The notes beneath the pieces are model-generated. The model saw nothing but the letters and a program-made list of their open reading frames with translations. It had not been told where the DNA came from and did not search any database. The position numbers were made by a program, and so were the translations under genes. A stretch of 64,000 bases of DNA from Methylobacillus rhizosphaerae (GTDB taxonomy: Bacteria; Pseudomonadota; Gammaproteobacteria; Burkholderiales; Methylophilaceae), in contig NZ_FZOA01000002.1 in assembly GCF_900187985.1 (NCBI RefSeq), positions 251,657 through 315,656 on the forward strand. The letters are read 5' to 3'. Shown here piece by piece: positions 56,143-64,000 of the stretch. Every line of letters begins with the position of its first letter. Position 1 is the first letter of the stretch.

Positions 56143-56783
56143 TGATTGATCACTCTGCGATGGCAGAAAGCCAGTTTGAAGCTCACGGCCTTGGGTATAT
56201 CCCCATGGTGGTTGAGCAGAGTGGTCGGGGTGAGCGTTCCTATGACATTTACTCCCGACTGCTGAAGGAGCGCATTGTCTTTCTGGTTGGTCCAGTAAAT
56301 GATGTCACAGCCAACCTAGTGGTTGCCCAGTTATTGTTCCTTGAAGCTGAAAATCCAGATAAGGATATCTATTTCTATATCAACTCACCTGGCGGCTCCG
56401 TGACAGCTGGCATGGGCATCTACGATACCATGCAGTTCATCAAGCCTGATGTCAGCACTTTATGCGTAGGGCAGGCTGCCAGCATGGGAGCCTTGTTGTT
56501 GACCGCTGGGGCGGCAGGCAAGCGTTTCTGTCTGCCTAACTCTCGTGTGATGATTCACCAGCCTCTGGGTGGTTTCCGCGGCCAGGCTTCAGATATTGAG
56601 ATTCATGCCAAGGAAATCTTGTTCCTGCGTGAAAAGCTGAATCACATCCTGGCGCATCATACCGGCCAGCCTGTGGAAAAAATTGTCCAGGATACGGATC
56701 GGGATAATTTCATGAGTGCGGAACAGTCTGTGACTTACGGTCTGGTGGACAAGGTGATTGCCAGTCGTGCTGATGCGGTATAA
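56142..56783 (+). CDS. clpP: ATP-dependent Clp protease proteolytic subunit
   Basis: Serine protease that forms the tetradecameric chamber of ClpXP. The catalytic Ser is in [11 protein letters not shown], His in [10 protein letters not shown] and Asp in DTDRDNFMS. Start options are ATG 56142 (213 residues) or ATG 56160 ([10 protein letters not shown], 207 residues); the first is kept because of its overlap with the tig stop. The clpX gene lies 37 bp downstream. Confidence 0.97.
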   Translation: MIDHSAMAESQFEAHGLGYIPMVVEQSGRGERSYDIYSRLLKERIVFLVGPVNDVTANLVVAQLLFLEAENPDKDIYFYINSPGGSVTAGMGIYDTMQFIKPDVSTLCVGQAASMGALLLTAGAAGKRFCLPNSRVMIHQPLGGFRGQASDIEIHAKEILFLREKLNHILAHHTGQPVEKIVQDTDRDNFMSAEQSVTYGLVDKVIASRADAV

Positions 56784-56820
56784 ATAACACCATCTTTAAG
56801 TTTATTTTTAGGATAGTTTG

Positions 56821-58092
56821 ATGACTACAAAAGCCGAGGGCGAAAAATTACTGTATTGCTCGTTTTGCGGCAAAAGCCAGCATGAAGTACGCAAGCTGAT
56901 TGCCGGCCCATCCGTTTTTATCTGTGACGAGTGTGTTGATTTATGCAATGACATCATTCGTGAAGAAATCCAGGATGAGAATGGATTGAAGCCCAAGAGC
57001 GGCAAGTTACCGACTCCCAAGGAAATATGTGCCACCCTGGACCAGTATGTGATTGGTCAGACGCAAGCCAAGAAAAATCTGGCAGTTGCTGTCTACAATC
57101 ATTACAAACGCCTGGAGCAGGGCGCGCAGAAGGATAAGGATGATGTCGAGATCGCGAAGAGCAATATTCTCGTGATCGGTCCGACAGGCTCTGGCAAGAC
57201 CCTGCTTGCACAAACATTGGCACGGTTGCTGGATGTGCCTTTCGTGATGGCTGATGCGACAACTCTGACCGAAGCAGGCTATGTCGGGGAGGATGTCGAG
57301 AACATCATGCAGAAACTGCTGCAGAAATGTGATTACGATGTGGAAAAGGCTCAGCGTGGCATTGTCTATATCGATGAAATCGACAAGATTTCACGCAAGT
57401 CTGACAATCCTTCCATTACGCGCGATGTATCCGGTGAAGGTGTGCAGCAGGCTTTGCTCAAGTTGATTGAAGGCACCGTGGCCTCGGTACCTCCGCAAGG
57501 TGGGCGCAAACACCCGAACCAGGAGTTCGTGCAGCTTGATACCACGAATATCCTGTTTATCTGCGGTGGTGCATTTGATGGATTGGACAAGGTAATTCGC
57601 CGCCGCTCCGAAAAGGGTGGTATTGGTTTCGGCGCTGAAGTCAAAAGCAAAGAAGATGCACGGGCCATTGGTGAAGTCTTGCGCGATGTTGAGCCAGAAG
57701 ACTTGATCAAGTTCGGACTGATTCCCGAGTTTGTAGGGCGTCTGCCTGCCGTGGCGACACTCGAGTCCCTGGATGAGGCTGCTCTGGTCACTATCCTGGT
57801 GGAACCCAAGAATGCGCTGACCAAGCAATACACCAAACTATTCAAGATGGAAGGTGTGGAGCTTGAGTTCAGGGAGGCTGCATTGCACCTGATTGCCAAG
57901 AAGGCATTGGAGCGTAAAACCGGTGCCCGTGGGCTGCGTTCCATCATGGAGCACTCCTTGCTGGAAATTATGTATGACCTGCCGTCAATACCGAACCTGA
58001 ACAAGGTGGTGGTGGACGAAGGCGTCGTCAAGGGAGATACTCCGCCGATTCTCATCTATGCAGATGAGTCGCGGTTGGAGAGCGCAAGTTAA
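56821..58092 (+). CDS. clpX: ATP-dependent Clp protease ATP-binding subunit ClpX
   Basis: AAA+ unfoldase feeding ClpP, 423 residues. The N-terminal zinc-binding domain has YCSFCGKS and CDECVDLC. Walker A is GPTGSGKT, Walker B is [10 protein letters not shown], and the ClpP-contact loop and [11 protein letters not shown] pore motif are present. ATG 56821 is used (AGGA 7 nt upstream). A strong terminator follows, so lon is transcribed separately. Confidence 0.97.
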   Translation: MTTKAEGEKLLYCSFCGKSQHEVRKLIAGPSVFICDECVDLCNDIIREEIQDENGLKPKSGKLPTPKEICATLDQYVIGQTQAKKNLAVAVYNHYKRLEQGAQKDKDDVEIAKSNILVIGPTGSGKTLLAQTLARLLDVPFVMADATTLTEAGYVGEDVENIMQKLLQKCDYDVEKAQRGIVYIDEIDKISRKSDNPSITRDVSGEGVQQALLKLIEGTVASVPPQGGRKHPNQEFVQLDTTNILFICGGAFDGLDKVIRRRSEKGGIGFGAEVKSKEDARAIGEVLRDVEPEDLIKFGLIPEFVGRLPAVATLESLDEAALVTILVEPKNALTKQYTKLFKMEGVELEFREAALHLIAKKALERKTGARGLRSIMEHSLLEIMYDLPSIPNLNKVVVDEGVVKGDTPPILIYADESRLESAS

Positions 58093-58101
58093 ATCAAAAT
58101 T

Positions 58102-58126
58102 AAAAGGCTGCTTTGCAGCCTTTTTT
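58102..58126 (+). terminator. Intrinsic terminator after clpX
   Basis: Stem AAAAGGCTGC / GCAGCCTTTT with a TTT loop and a run of six T. It separates tig-clpPX from lon. Confidence 0.92.
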
Positions 58127-58149
58127 ATGTGAGAATTTCAGGGCAGGTA

Positions 58150-58177
58150 CTTGAAGCGCGATTGTATGCCCCCATAG
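58150..58177 (+). promoter_or_regulatory. Heat-shock (RpoH, sigma-32-type) promoter of lon
   Basis: CTTGAAG (58150-58156), a 13-nt spacer and CCCCATAG (58170-58177). This agrees closely with the sigma-32 consensus CTTGAAA-N11-16-CCCCATnT. It lies about 60 bp before the lon start. lon is a classical heat-shock gene, so both motif and place fit. Confidence 0.8.
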
Positions 58178-58235
58178 ATGTAGCAAGAGGCGTTCGGCAT
58201 GTTGCCTTGCTGCTGACAACATTGAAAGTTTTCTC

Positions 58236-60674
58236 ATGACAGAACAAACACTACCGGTTTTCTCTCCAGACTCTGGATTGCTGCCCCTGTTGCCATTGCG
58301 GGATGTGGTGGTCTATCCACACCTTGTCATTCCATTGTTTGTCGGCCGTGAAAAGTCGGTAAAAGCGTTGGAGATGGCTTCTGAGCAGGATAAGCAAATT
58401 CTGTTAGTGGCACAGAAGTCACCAAATAAAGACGAGCCGGATGCAGAAGATCTTTACGATGTTGGAACAGTGGCAACAGTATTGCAAATGCTCAAGTTGC
58501 CTGATGGCACTGTCAAGGTGCTGGTTGAAGGGTTGCATCGTGTCAAGATCACGGAGTTCGTTGAAACTCAGGAGTGCTTTGCCGCAAAAACAGAAAAGGT
58601 TGAAAGTCCTGCTGGCGATGATAGCCAGACCCAGGCCTTGATGCGCACTGTATTTACCCAGTTCGATCAATACGTCAAACTCAATAAGAAAATTCCTCCT
58701 GAAATCCTGACTTCTCTTGCTACGATCGATGATGCAGGGCGGTTAGCGGATACGATCACGGCCCATCTGACATTGAAGCTGGAGGAAAAGCAGAAAATTC
58801 TGGAAATGTTCAGCGTAGCTGAGCGGCTGGAACATTTGCTGAGCCTGCTGGAAGCTGAAATTGATATCCTGCAGGTGGAAAAACGTATCCGTGGACGTGT
58901 CAAACGCCAGATGGAGAAAAGTCAGCGCGAGTATTACCTGAACGAACAGGTAAAGGCGATCCAGAAGGAGCTGGGCGAGCAGGATGAGAATGCAGATATA
59001 GAAGAGCTGGAAAAGCGTATTGCTGATGCCCGTATGCCGAAAGATGCATTGGTCAAAGTGAACAGTGAGCTGAAAAAGCTCAAGATGATGTCTCCCATGT
59101 CAGCAGAGGCGACAGTGGTACGTAATTACATTGAGACTCTGGTCGGCTTGCCATGGAAAAAGAAAACCAAGATCAGCCGTAATCTTGGCACTGCGGAAGA
59201 TATCCTGGATGCTGACCATTATGGGCTTGATAAGGTCAAGGAACGTATTGTCGAGTATTTGGCTGTTCAGCAACGGGTAGACAAGCTGAAGGCGCCTATC
59301 CTGTGCCTGGTAGGGCCGCCTGGTGTGGGTAAGACTTCATTGGGACAAAGTATTGCAAAGGCAGTAAACCGCAAGTTTGTGCGGGTTGCGCTTGGTGGTG
59401 TGCGCGATGAGTCCGAAATTCGTGGACATCGCCGGACCTATATAGGCTCCATGCCAGGCAAGATCCTGCAAAGCATGACCAAGGTCGGTGTGAAAAACCC
59501 ATTGTTCCTTCTGGATGAAGTTGACAAGATGGGGCAGGATTTCCGCGGTGACCCATCATCAGCCTTGCTGGAAGTGCTGGATCCTGAACAGAACCACACT
59601 TTTGTCGATCATTATGTTGAGGTTGAGTACGACCTGTCTGATGTGATGTTTGTGGCAACAGCCAACTCGCTCAACATCCCTGGACCATTGCTTGATCGCA
59701 TGGAAGTGATACGGCTTGCTGGCTACACTGAGGACGAAAAAGTAAATATTGCGATGCGATATTTGTTGCCTAAGCAATTGAAAACTCAGGGGCTGAAAGA
59801 AAATGAAATCAGTGTATCTGAAGCAGCCATTCGCGATGTAGTGCGGTATTACACTCGTGAAGCTGGGGTGCGTAGCCTGGATCGCGAAATTTCCAAGATC
59901 TGCCGCAAGGTAGTCAAGGAAATCCTGACCGCTCAACCCAAAGCCGGTACGACGGTACGCAAGATTGCCGTGACGCCGAAGAACCTTGAGAAATATCTGG
60001 GAGTGCATCGATTTGATTATGGCGTTGCCGCCAAGGAAAACCAGGTAGGGCAGGTCACAGGCTTGGCCTGGACTGAGGTGGGCGGCGAATTGCTGACAAT
60101 CGAGTCAGTCTTGCTGCCAGGCAAGGGCAAGGTGATTACCACGGGCAAACTGGGTGAAGTCATGCAGGAATCCATCCAGGCGGCGATGAGTGTGGTGCGC
60201 AGTCGTTCCAAGCGCCTGGGATTCGCCGAGGACTTCTACGAGAAGAATGACATTCACATTCACTTGCCTGAGGGCGCGACTCCCAAGGACGGACCAAGCG
60301 CAGGGATTGCAATATCAACCGCGCTGGTATCGGTGTTGACCAACATCCCTGTGCGTGCCGATGTTGCCATGACCGGGGAAATCACGCTGCGCGGAGAAGT
60401 ATTGCCAATCGGTGGCTTGAAGGAAAAGCTGCTTGCAGCCCATCGAGGTGGCATTAAAACCGTGCTGATTCCTGAACAGAACGTCAAGGATCTGAGTGAA
60501 ATTCCGGCCAATATCAAGAACCACCTGGATATTCATCCAGTGAAGTGGATTGATGAAGTGCTGCAGTTGGCGCTGGAGCGTATGCCTGATGCAGGTGAGC
60601 TTAGTGCTGAGGCGGTCGTGGAGGAAGTGGCTAAACCACAACCCAGCAAGCCATCATCTGTGACCAAGCATTGA
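58236..60674 (+). CDS. lon: ATP-dependent protease Lon (La)
   Basis: Homohexameric AAA+ serine protease of 812 residues that removes damaged and regulatory proteins. An N-terminal LON domain ([15 protein letters not shown]) is followed by coiled coil, AAA+ module with Walker [10 protein letters not shown] near 359, and protease domain with the Ser in DGPSAGIAI near 688 and the Lys in [13 protein letters not shown] near 731. The C-terminal tail is longer than needed and rich in Ala/Val/Glu. A heat-shock-type promoter precedes it. Confidence 0.97.
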   Translation: MTEQTLPVFSPDSGLLPLLPLRDVVVYPHLVIPLFVGREKSVKALEMASEQDKQILLVAQKSPNKDEPDAEDLYDVGTVATVLQMLKLPDGTVKVLVEGLHRVKITEFVETQECFAAKTEKVESPAGDDSQTQALMRTVFTQFDQYVKLNKKIPPEILTSLATIDDAGRLADTITAHLTLKLEEKQKILEMFSVAERLEHLLSLLEAEIDILQVEKRIRGRVKRQMEKSQREYYLNEQVKAIQKELGEQDENADIEELEKRIADARMPKDALVKVNSELKKLKMMSPMSAEATVVRNYIETLVGLPWKKKTKISRNLGTAEDILDADHYGLDKVKERIVEYLAVQQRVDKLKAPILCLVGPPGVGKTSLGQSIAKAVNRKFVRVALGGVRDESEIRGHRRTYIGSMPGKILQSMTKVGVKNPLFLLDEVDKMGQDFRGDPSSALLEVLDPEQNHTFVDHYVEVEYDLSDVMFVATANSLNIPGPLLDRMEVIRLAGYTEDEKVNIAMRYLLPKQLKTQGLKENEISVSEAAIRDVVRYYTREAGVRSLDREISKICRKVVKEILTAQPKAGTTVRKIAVTPKNLEKYLGVHRFDYGVAAKENQVGQVTGLAWTEVGGELLTIESVLLPGKGKVITTGKLGEVMQESIQAAMSVVRSRSKRLGFAEDFYEKNDIHIHLPEGATPKDGPSAGIAISTALVSVLTNIPVRADVAMTGEITLRGEVLPIGGLKEKLLAAHRGGIKTVLIPEQNVKDLSEIPANIKNHLDIHPVKWIDEVLQLALERMPDAGELSAEAVVEEVAKPQPSKPSSVTKH

Positions 60675-60693
60675 AAATTATCCTTAACGATGC

Positions 60694-60723
60694 TTGACAT
60701 GCTGTTTTCTCACTTGATATAAC
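60694..60723 (+). promoter_or_regulatory. Sigma-70 promoter of hupB
   Basis: TTGACA (60694-60699), an 18-nt spacer and TATAAC (60718-60723), about 55 bp before the hupB start. The -35 is a full match, the -10 matches five of six. Confidence 0.8.
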
Positions 60724-60777
60724 TCAGGAACAGGGGCCGTATGTCCCTGTTTCTAAAACAACGAGAGGGAATGACAG

Positions 60778-61050
60778 GTGAATAAGACTGAGTTGATTGA
60801 TCAAATCGCTAAAGCTGCTGGTATTTCCAAGGCTGCAGCAGGACGTTCTTTAGATGCAACAACTGCTGCAATTACCAATGCATTGAAAAAGGGAGAGGTT
60901 GTTACCTTGATTGGCTTCGGTAGTTTTTATGTTGGTAAGCGCGCCGCCCGTAATGGTCGTAATCCGCGCACTGGTGCCACGATAAAGATCAAGGCCGCAA
61001 ATTCTCCCAAATTTAGGGCTGGCAAGATTCTAAAGGATACTGTAAACTAG
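60778..61050 (+). CDS. hupB: DNA-binding protein HU-beta
   Basis: Histone-like nucleoid protein of 90 residues. The start is GTG, with GAGAGGG 8 nt before it. The family signature [21 protein letters not shown] marks the DNA-binding arm. It lies between lon and two tRNA genes, as in many betaproteobacteria. An ATG 7 bases upstream of the GTG opens only a four-codon frame. Confidence 0.96.
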   Translation: MNKTELIDQIAKAAGISKAAAGRSLDATTAAITNALKKGEVVTLIGFGSFYVGKRAARNGRNPRTGATIKIKAANSPKFRAGKILKDTVN

Positions 61051-61071
61051 CGTCCTTCGTTGGTTGGGCAT

Positions 61072-61147
61072 GGGTGATTAGCTCAGTTGGTAGAGCGTCG
61101 CCCTTACAAGGCGAATGTCGGCGGTTCGACCCCGTCATCACCCACCA
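61072..61147 (+). tRNA. tRNA-Val (anticodon TAC)
   Basis: 76 nt with encoded CCA. Acceptor GGGTGAT / ATCACCC, D arm AGCTCAGTTGGTAGAGC, anticodon stem-loop CGCCCTTACAAGGCG with TAC, T arm GGCGGTTCGACCCCGTC. 21 bp after hupB; may share its transcript. Confidence 0.97.
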
Positions 61148-61198
61148 TTCCTACCATCGAAAAGTCGTTGAGTTTTGGAGAAAGCAACGCATAGTCAT

Positions 61199-61275
61199 GG
61201 AGCGGTAGTTCAGTTGGTTAGAATACCGGCCTGTCACGCCGGGGGTCGCGGGTTCGAGCCCCGTCCGCTCCGCCA
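61199..61275 (+). tRNA. tRNA-Asp (anticodon GTC)
   Basis: 77 nt with encoded CCA. Acceptor GGAGCGG / CCGCTCC, anticodon stem-loop CCGGCCTGTCACGCCGG with GTC, T arm GCGGGTTCGAGCCCCGT. Followed directly by a terminator. Confidence 0.97.
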
Positions 61276-61276
61276 G

Positions 61277-61307
61277 AAAAAGCGAATCTTCGGATTCGCT
61301 TTTTTTA
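61277..61307 (+). terminator. Intrinsic terminator after tRNA-Asp
   Basis: 12-bp stem AAAAAGCGAATC / GATTCGCTTTTT closed by the very stable TTCG tetraloop, with a run of seven or more T. It ends the tRNA-Val / tRNA-Asp transcript. Confidence 0.95.
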
Positions 61308-61475
61308 TTTCTTGTCCTCTGCCACTTCTATTCCTTTTTACACGGCAAGTTTAATTGAACCTGCTGGAATGTTTCGTTACAAACATGTGTGGTATATTAA
61401 AGAGTTAGATTTGCAGTCTGTCCTGATCCAGGCTGATCTTTCCATCAAGATTGAAAATAAAGAAGGCATATTGTT

Positions 61476-63368
61476 ATGTTGGAAGCAATTCGTGATCGTT
61501 CCAAGGGAGTGGTGGCCAAAGTTATTCTGGCAGGGATCACCATCCCGTTTGCATTGGTAGGTGTTGACAGTTATTTGCGCGATGCGGGTTCTAGTGTCTC
61601 TGTAGCTAAAGTAGGGGGCGATTCCATTACTGCGCAGGAATACAGTAACGCGTTGCAAAACCTGCGTAACCGCTTGCAGAGCGAAGGTAAGGTCGATCAA
61701 TCAGTGCTGGATGGTCCAGAGGTCAAGCAAGCAGTGATTGATCATCTGATTGAAAATAAGGTATTGGCCGCTGAAATCAAGCGTAAGAACTTTGTTATCA
61801 GTGATGAACAGCTCTCTCACTTCATTACCGGCGAAGATATTTTTCAGCAGGATGGCAGGTTTTCTCAGGAATTGTATGACCAGTTTCTGACTGAGCGTCG
61901 TCGTACACCTTCACAATTTGAAAATGAAGTGCGCGGAGATCTTCTCGCAATGCAAGCGAAGGATGGGTTGGCTGCGCTGGCATTTGTACCGAATGGTGTG
62001 GCTAACAATGCAATTAAAGTAGAACACCAGACTCGTGAAGTGAGTATTGCCGAGTTCAAGACCGCAGATTTTCTCTCTCAGGTAAATGCTTCCGAGGAAG
62101 AAGTTAAAGCCTATTACAACGAACATCAGGACAAGTTCAAGGTACCCGAGCAAGTCAAGTTGGAGTTTGTTTTAATGTCGGCAAATGGCCTGATTCCCAG
62201 CCAGCAAGTTTCTGAACAAGAGGCGAGGGATTACTATGCGCAGAATGCGGCTCAGTTCCAGGGAGACGAACAGCGTCGCGCCAGTCATATCTTGATTAGT
62301 TTCGGTGTTAGCCCGACACCTGAAGCCAAAAAGCAAGCCAAGGAAAAAGCAGAAGAGGTATGGGCTCAGGTCAAAAAAGACCCCGAGCAATTTGAGCAAT
62401 TGGCTCATCAATATTCCCAAGATCCTGGATCCAAGGATAAAGGAGGGGATCTGGGTCTGTTTGGCCCTGGTGCAATGGTGAAGCCATTTGAAGACGCCGT
62501 ATTTTCAATGAAGCCAGGCACAATCAGCGACTTGGTGGAAACCGATTTTGGCTACCATATTATCAAGTTGACTGAAATTCAAGGTAGTGGACAGTCATTT
62601 GATGCCGTGCAAGGACAGATCCGTGCCGAGCTGATGTATCAGAAGGCGCTGGCCAAGTTTTCAGAGCAGGCAGAAAATTTCAGTAATATGGTGTATGAAC
62701 AGTCGGATAGTCTTGAGCCAGTTGCCAAGGAATTCGGTGTGCAAGTGCAAACCAGTGCCTGGCTGAGTCGTGATGAAGGTGCAAAGTTCTTCAAGAATGA
62801 CAAACTGATGGATGCAGTATTCAGTGATGAAGTATTGAAAGAAAAGCGCAATACTGAAGCGATTGAAGTATCTCCGAATAATCTGGTATCAGCCAGAGTT
62901 GCTGAATATAAGCCTGCTGCTGCGCGCTCTTACGAAGAGGTAAAAAGTGGAATTGCTGATTTCCTGAAGCAGGAAAAGGCAGCAAAGCTTGCACGAGAGA
63001 AGGGTGAAGCTACGCTCGCAGAATTACAGGCTGGTAAATCTCCGGCATTAAGTTGGACTGAGCCAGTTAATGTGAGTCGTCAGGACCCACAAAACCTTAC
63101 TGATTTATCGGTATCAACAGCATTCAGGGCCGATACAGTAAAATTGCCAGCATACAGTGGCATTGCAGATCGTAATGGTTACTTGGTGGCCAAGGTTTCG
63201 AGTATTCATTTTGCAATGGATGGTGAGGATGCGCAGCGTGCCGCAAAAGCAGAACTGCAAAATGCATTGGCTGCGGAATATAGGCATGCTTATATCAATA
63301 CATTGAAGCAGAAAGAAAAAATTACGGTCAATAGCCAGCTATTGAATTCAGATCAGACAAATCCGTAA
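61476..63368 (+). CDS. ppiD: Periplasmic folding chaperone PpiD (parvulin-type, membrane-anchored)
   Basis: Protein of 630 residues with one N-terminal membrane anchor (VVAKVILAGITIPFALVGV), SurA-like helical chaperone regions and a parvulin domain at about 265-365 (RRASHILISFG, GGDLGLFGPGAMVKPFEDA, GYHIIKL). PpiD sits at the Sec translocon and receives emerging envelope proteins; YfgM, its known partner in E. coli, is encoded at 3.6 kb. The lon-hupB-ppiD order is conserved. Confidence 0.94.
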   Translation: MLEAIRDRSKGVVAKVILAGITIPFALVGVDSYLRDAGSSVSVAKVGGDSITAQEYSNALQNLRNRLQSEGKVDQSVLDGPEVKQAVIDHLIENKVLAAEIKRKNFVISDEQLSHFITGEDIFQQDGRFSQELYDQFLTERRRTPSQFENEVRGDLLAMQAKDGLAALAFVPNGVANNAIKVEHQTREVSIAEFKTADFLSQVNASEEEVKAYYNEHQDKFKVPEQVKLEFVLMSANGLIPSQQVSEQEARDYYAQNAAQFQGDEQRRASHILISFGVSPTPEAKKQAKEKAEEVWAQVKKDPEQFEQLAHQYSQDPGSKDKGGDLGLFGPGAMVKPFEDAVFSMKPGTISDLVETDFGYHIIKLTEIQGSGQSFDAVQGQIRAELMYQKALAKFSEQAENFSNMVYEQSDSLEPVAKEFGVQVQTSAWLSRDEGAKFFKNDKLMDAVFSDEVLKEKRNTEAIEVSPNNLVSARVAEYKPAAARSYEEVKSGIADFLKQEKAAKLAREKGEATLAELQAGKSPALSWTEPVNVSRQDPQNLTDLSVSTAFRADTVKLPAYSGIADRNGYLVAKVSSIHFAMDGEDAQRAAKAELQNALAAEYRHAYINTLKQKEKITVNSQLLNSDQTNP

Positions 63369-63391
63369 TACGAGGATTTTCAGTTCTACTG

Positions 63392-63424
63392 AAAAGCGGT
63401 CGAGGCAACTTGGCCGCTTTTTTT
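63392..63424 (+). terminator. Intrinsic terminator after ppiD
   Basis: Stem AAAAGCGG / CCGCTTTT around a 14-nt loop, followed by further T. 24 bp after the ppiD stop. Confidence 0.8.
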
Positions 63425-63732
63425 ATGAGCTGTGAATGATAAAGTTATCTGGTAGCAAGGCAGTAAGACTGCTGTGCGTGCTGGTTTTAAATGTAGGCTG
63501 ATGAATCCTGGTATCAGGATATAAAAAAATATAATGTAAATTAATTGACATTTTTAATAAGGCTCATAAAATCTGTCAGGCTGTGTAAAGGTTTATCCAA
63601 TGAATCTTGAAAGGCGCTGAATCAACAATGAGTAATCCAAGAAATTGAGTGGTTTCCTGGATTCTTCAACGTTGACAGCATTTGGTGGGCGCCAGCAATG
63701 CTGGCTCTCATTCACATTTGAAGGGGAAAAAA
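63425..63732. other. Intergenic region upstream of the terminal lipoprotein gene
   Basis: 308 bp with no gene. It holds a strong promoter (63545-63572), giving a leader of about 150 nt, in which GCCAGC-AAT-GCTGGC (63691-63705) forms a small hairpin shortly before the AAGGGG Shine-Dalgarno at 63721-63726. A TATAAT at 63530 has no good -35. Confidence 0.5.
63545..63572 (+). promoter_or_regulatory. Sigma-70 promoter of the terminal lipoprotein gene
   Basis: TTGACA (63545-63550), a 16-nt spacer and TAAAAT (63567-63572). The leader to ATG 63733 is long, about 150 nt. Confidence 0.7.
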
Positions 63733-64000
63733 ATGTCAACGAAATCCAATAAGCAACTGAACCATGCGGTCAGTTTGGCTGTTATTTGCTCGTCTATTGC
63801 ATTAGTAGGTTGTGATGGCGGAGGCAGTATGGTCAAGATTGATCCAACTCCAACACCAGTAGTAGTTACGGATGGCACTGATAATACGCTGCTAGATACC
63901 GTAGATACTGTAAACGACGCCACGAACGACGTCATCAAACCCATTACAGACGCGCTGGAGCCGATTACGAGTCCAGTAGGCGATGCACTGGAACCTGTTT
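63733..64000 (+). CDS. Lipoprotein with DALEP-type repeats, 5' part only
   Basis: Open frame of 89 codons that runs off the window. The signal peptide ends in lipobox LVGC (Cys 27), followed by DGGGS. Asp at +2 is, in enterobacteria, the signal for staying in the inner membrane; it may not hold here. The mature part is Thr/Val/Asp-rich and turns repetitive: ITDALEPIT and VGDALEPV repeat with an 11-residue period. No family is recognised; it could be a long low-complexity surface or periplasmic protein. AAGGGG precedes the ATG. Confidence 0.75.
   Translation, partial: MSTKSNKQLNHAVSLAVICSSIALVGCDGGGSMVKIDPTPTPVVVTDGTDNTLLDTVDTVNDATNDVIKPITDALEPITSPVGDALEPV

Overview
The window reads as ordinary chromosome of a Gram-negative betaproteobacterium. 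The evidence is the gene order (ispG-hisS-yfgM-bamB-der; bamD facing rluD-pgeF; smc-zipA-ligA; tig-clpP-clpX-lon-hupB-tRNA-Val-tRNA-Asp-ppiD), the outer-membrane assembly genes and the enzyme variants present (DapC transaminase, short QueF). A methylotroph of the Methylophilaceae would fit, but that is a guess from gene content; no 16S gene is present. Coding density is high and most genes are housekeeping.

Layout. 1-9.6 kb: isoprenoid, tRNA-charging, outer-membrane and ribosome genes (ispG end, hisS, two peptide-type ABC ATPases, yfgM, bamB, der, bamD, rluD, pgeF). 9.6-14.4 kb, minus strand: a cupin gene and a heme-uptake operon hmuSTUV with a trailing glyoxalase-fold gene, behind a Fur-box-like site. 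14.5-18.8 kb: two membrane proteins with GH17 glucanase-like domains, one fused to a processive GT2 synthase, probably making or remodelling a beta-glucan. 19-25.9 kb: a secreted unknown protein, queG/tsaE (start codons touching), amiC, a small monooxygenase-fold protein, mutL, miaA.

25.9-28.1 kb is the accessory spot. It holds a REP-like palindrome and two complete integron gene cassettes in tandem on the minus strand, each with its own attC site and no integrase in view. In both cassettes the first bases are the exact reverse complement of the bases at the R'' end of the cassette's own attC (13 bp and 10 bp), as expected of true mobile cassettes. Both encoded proteins are unrecognised, and both carry the R-x4-H signature of HEPN-fold RNases. 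This is the best candidate for something undescribed.

28.1-37.9 kb: dapC, a TPR/GT41 O-GlcNAc-transferase-like gene and mnmC (minus), then modABC with a methyltransferase gene and pldA (plus). 37.9-43 kb, minus strand: tRNA-Glu and tRNA-Ala with a clear promoter, and a queF / LtaS-like sulfatase / glycosidase-kinase fusion group. 43-53.3 kb: smc, zipA, ligA, cysQ, a TPR protein, msrP-msrQ. 53.3-64 kb: a small-channel-like membrane protein, a cold-shock protein, then the protein-quality-control block tig-clpP-clpX-lon (lon behind a heat-shock-type promoter), hupB, two tRNAs, ppiD, and the start of a repeat-bearing lipoprotein cut by the window edge.

Recurring themes are tRNA modification (queG, queF, miaA, mnmC, tsaE), envelope assembly and folding (bamB, bamD, yfgM, ppiD, pldA), and molybdenum (modABC may feed the molybdoenzyme MsrP).
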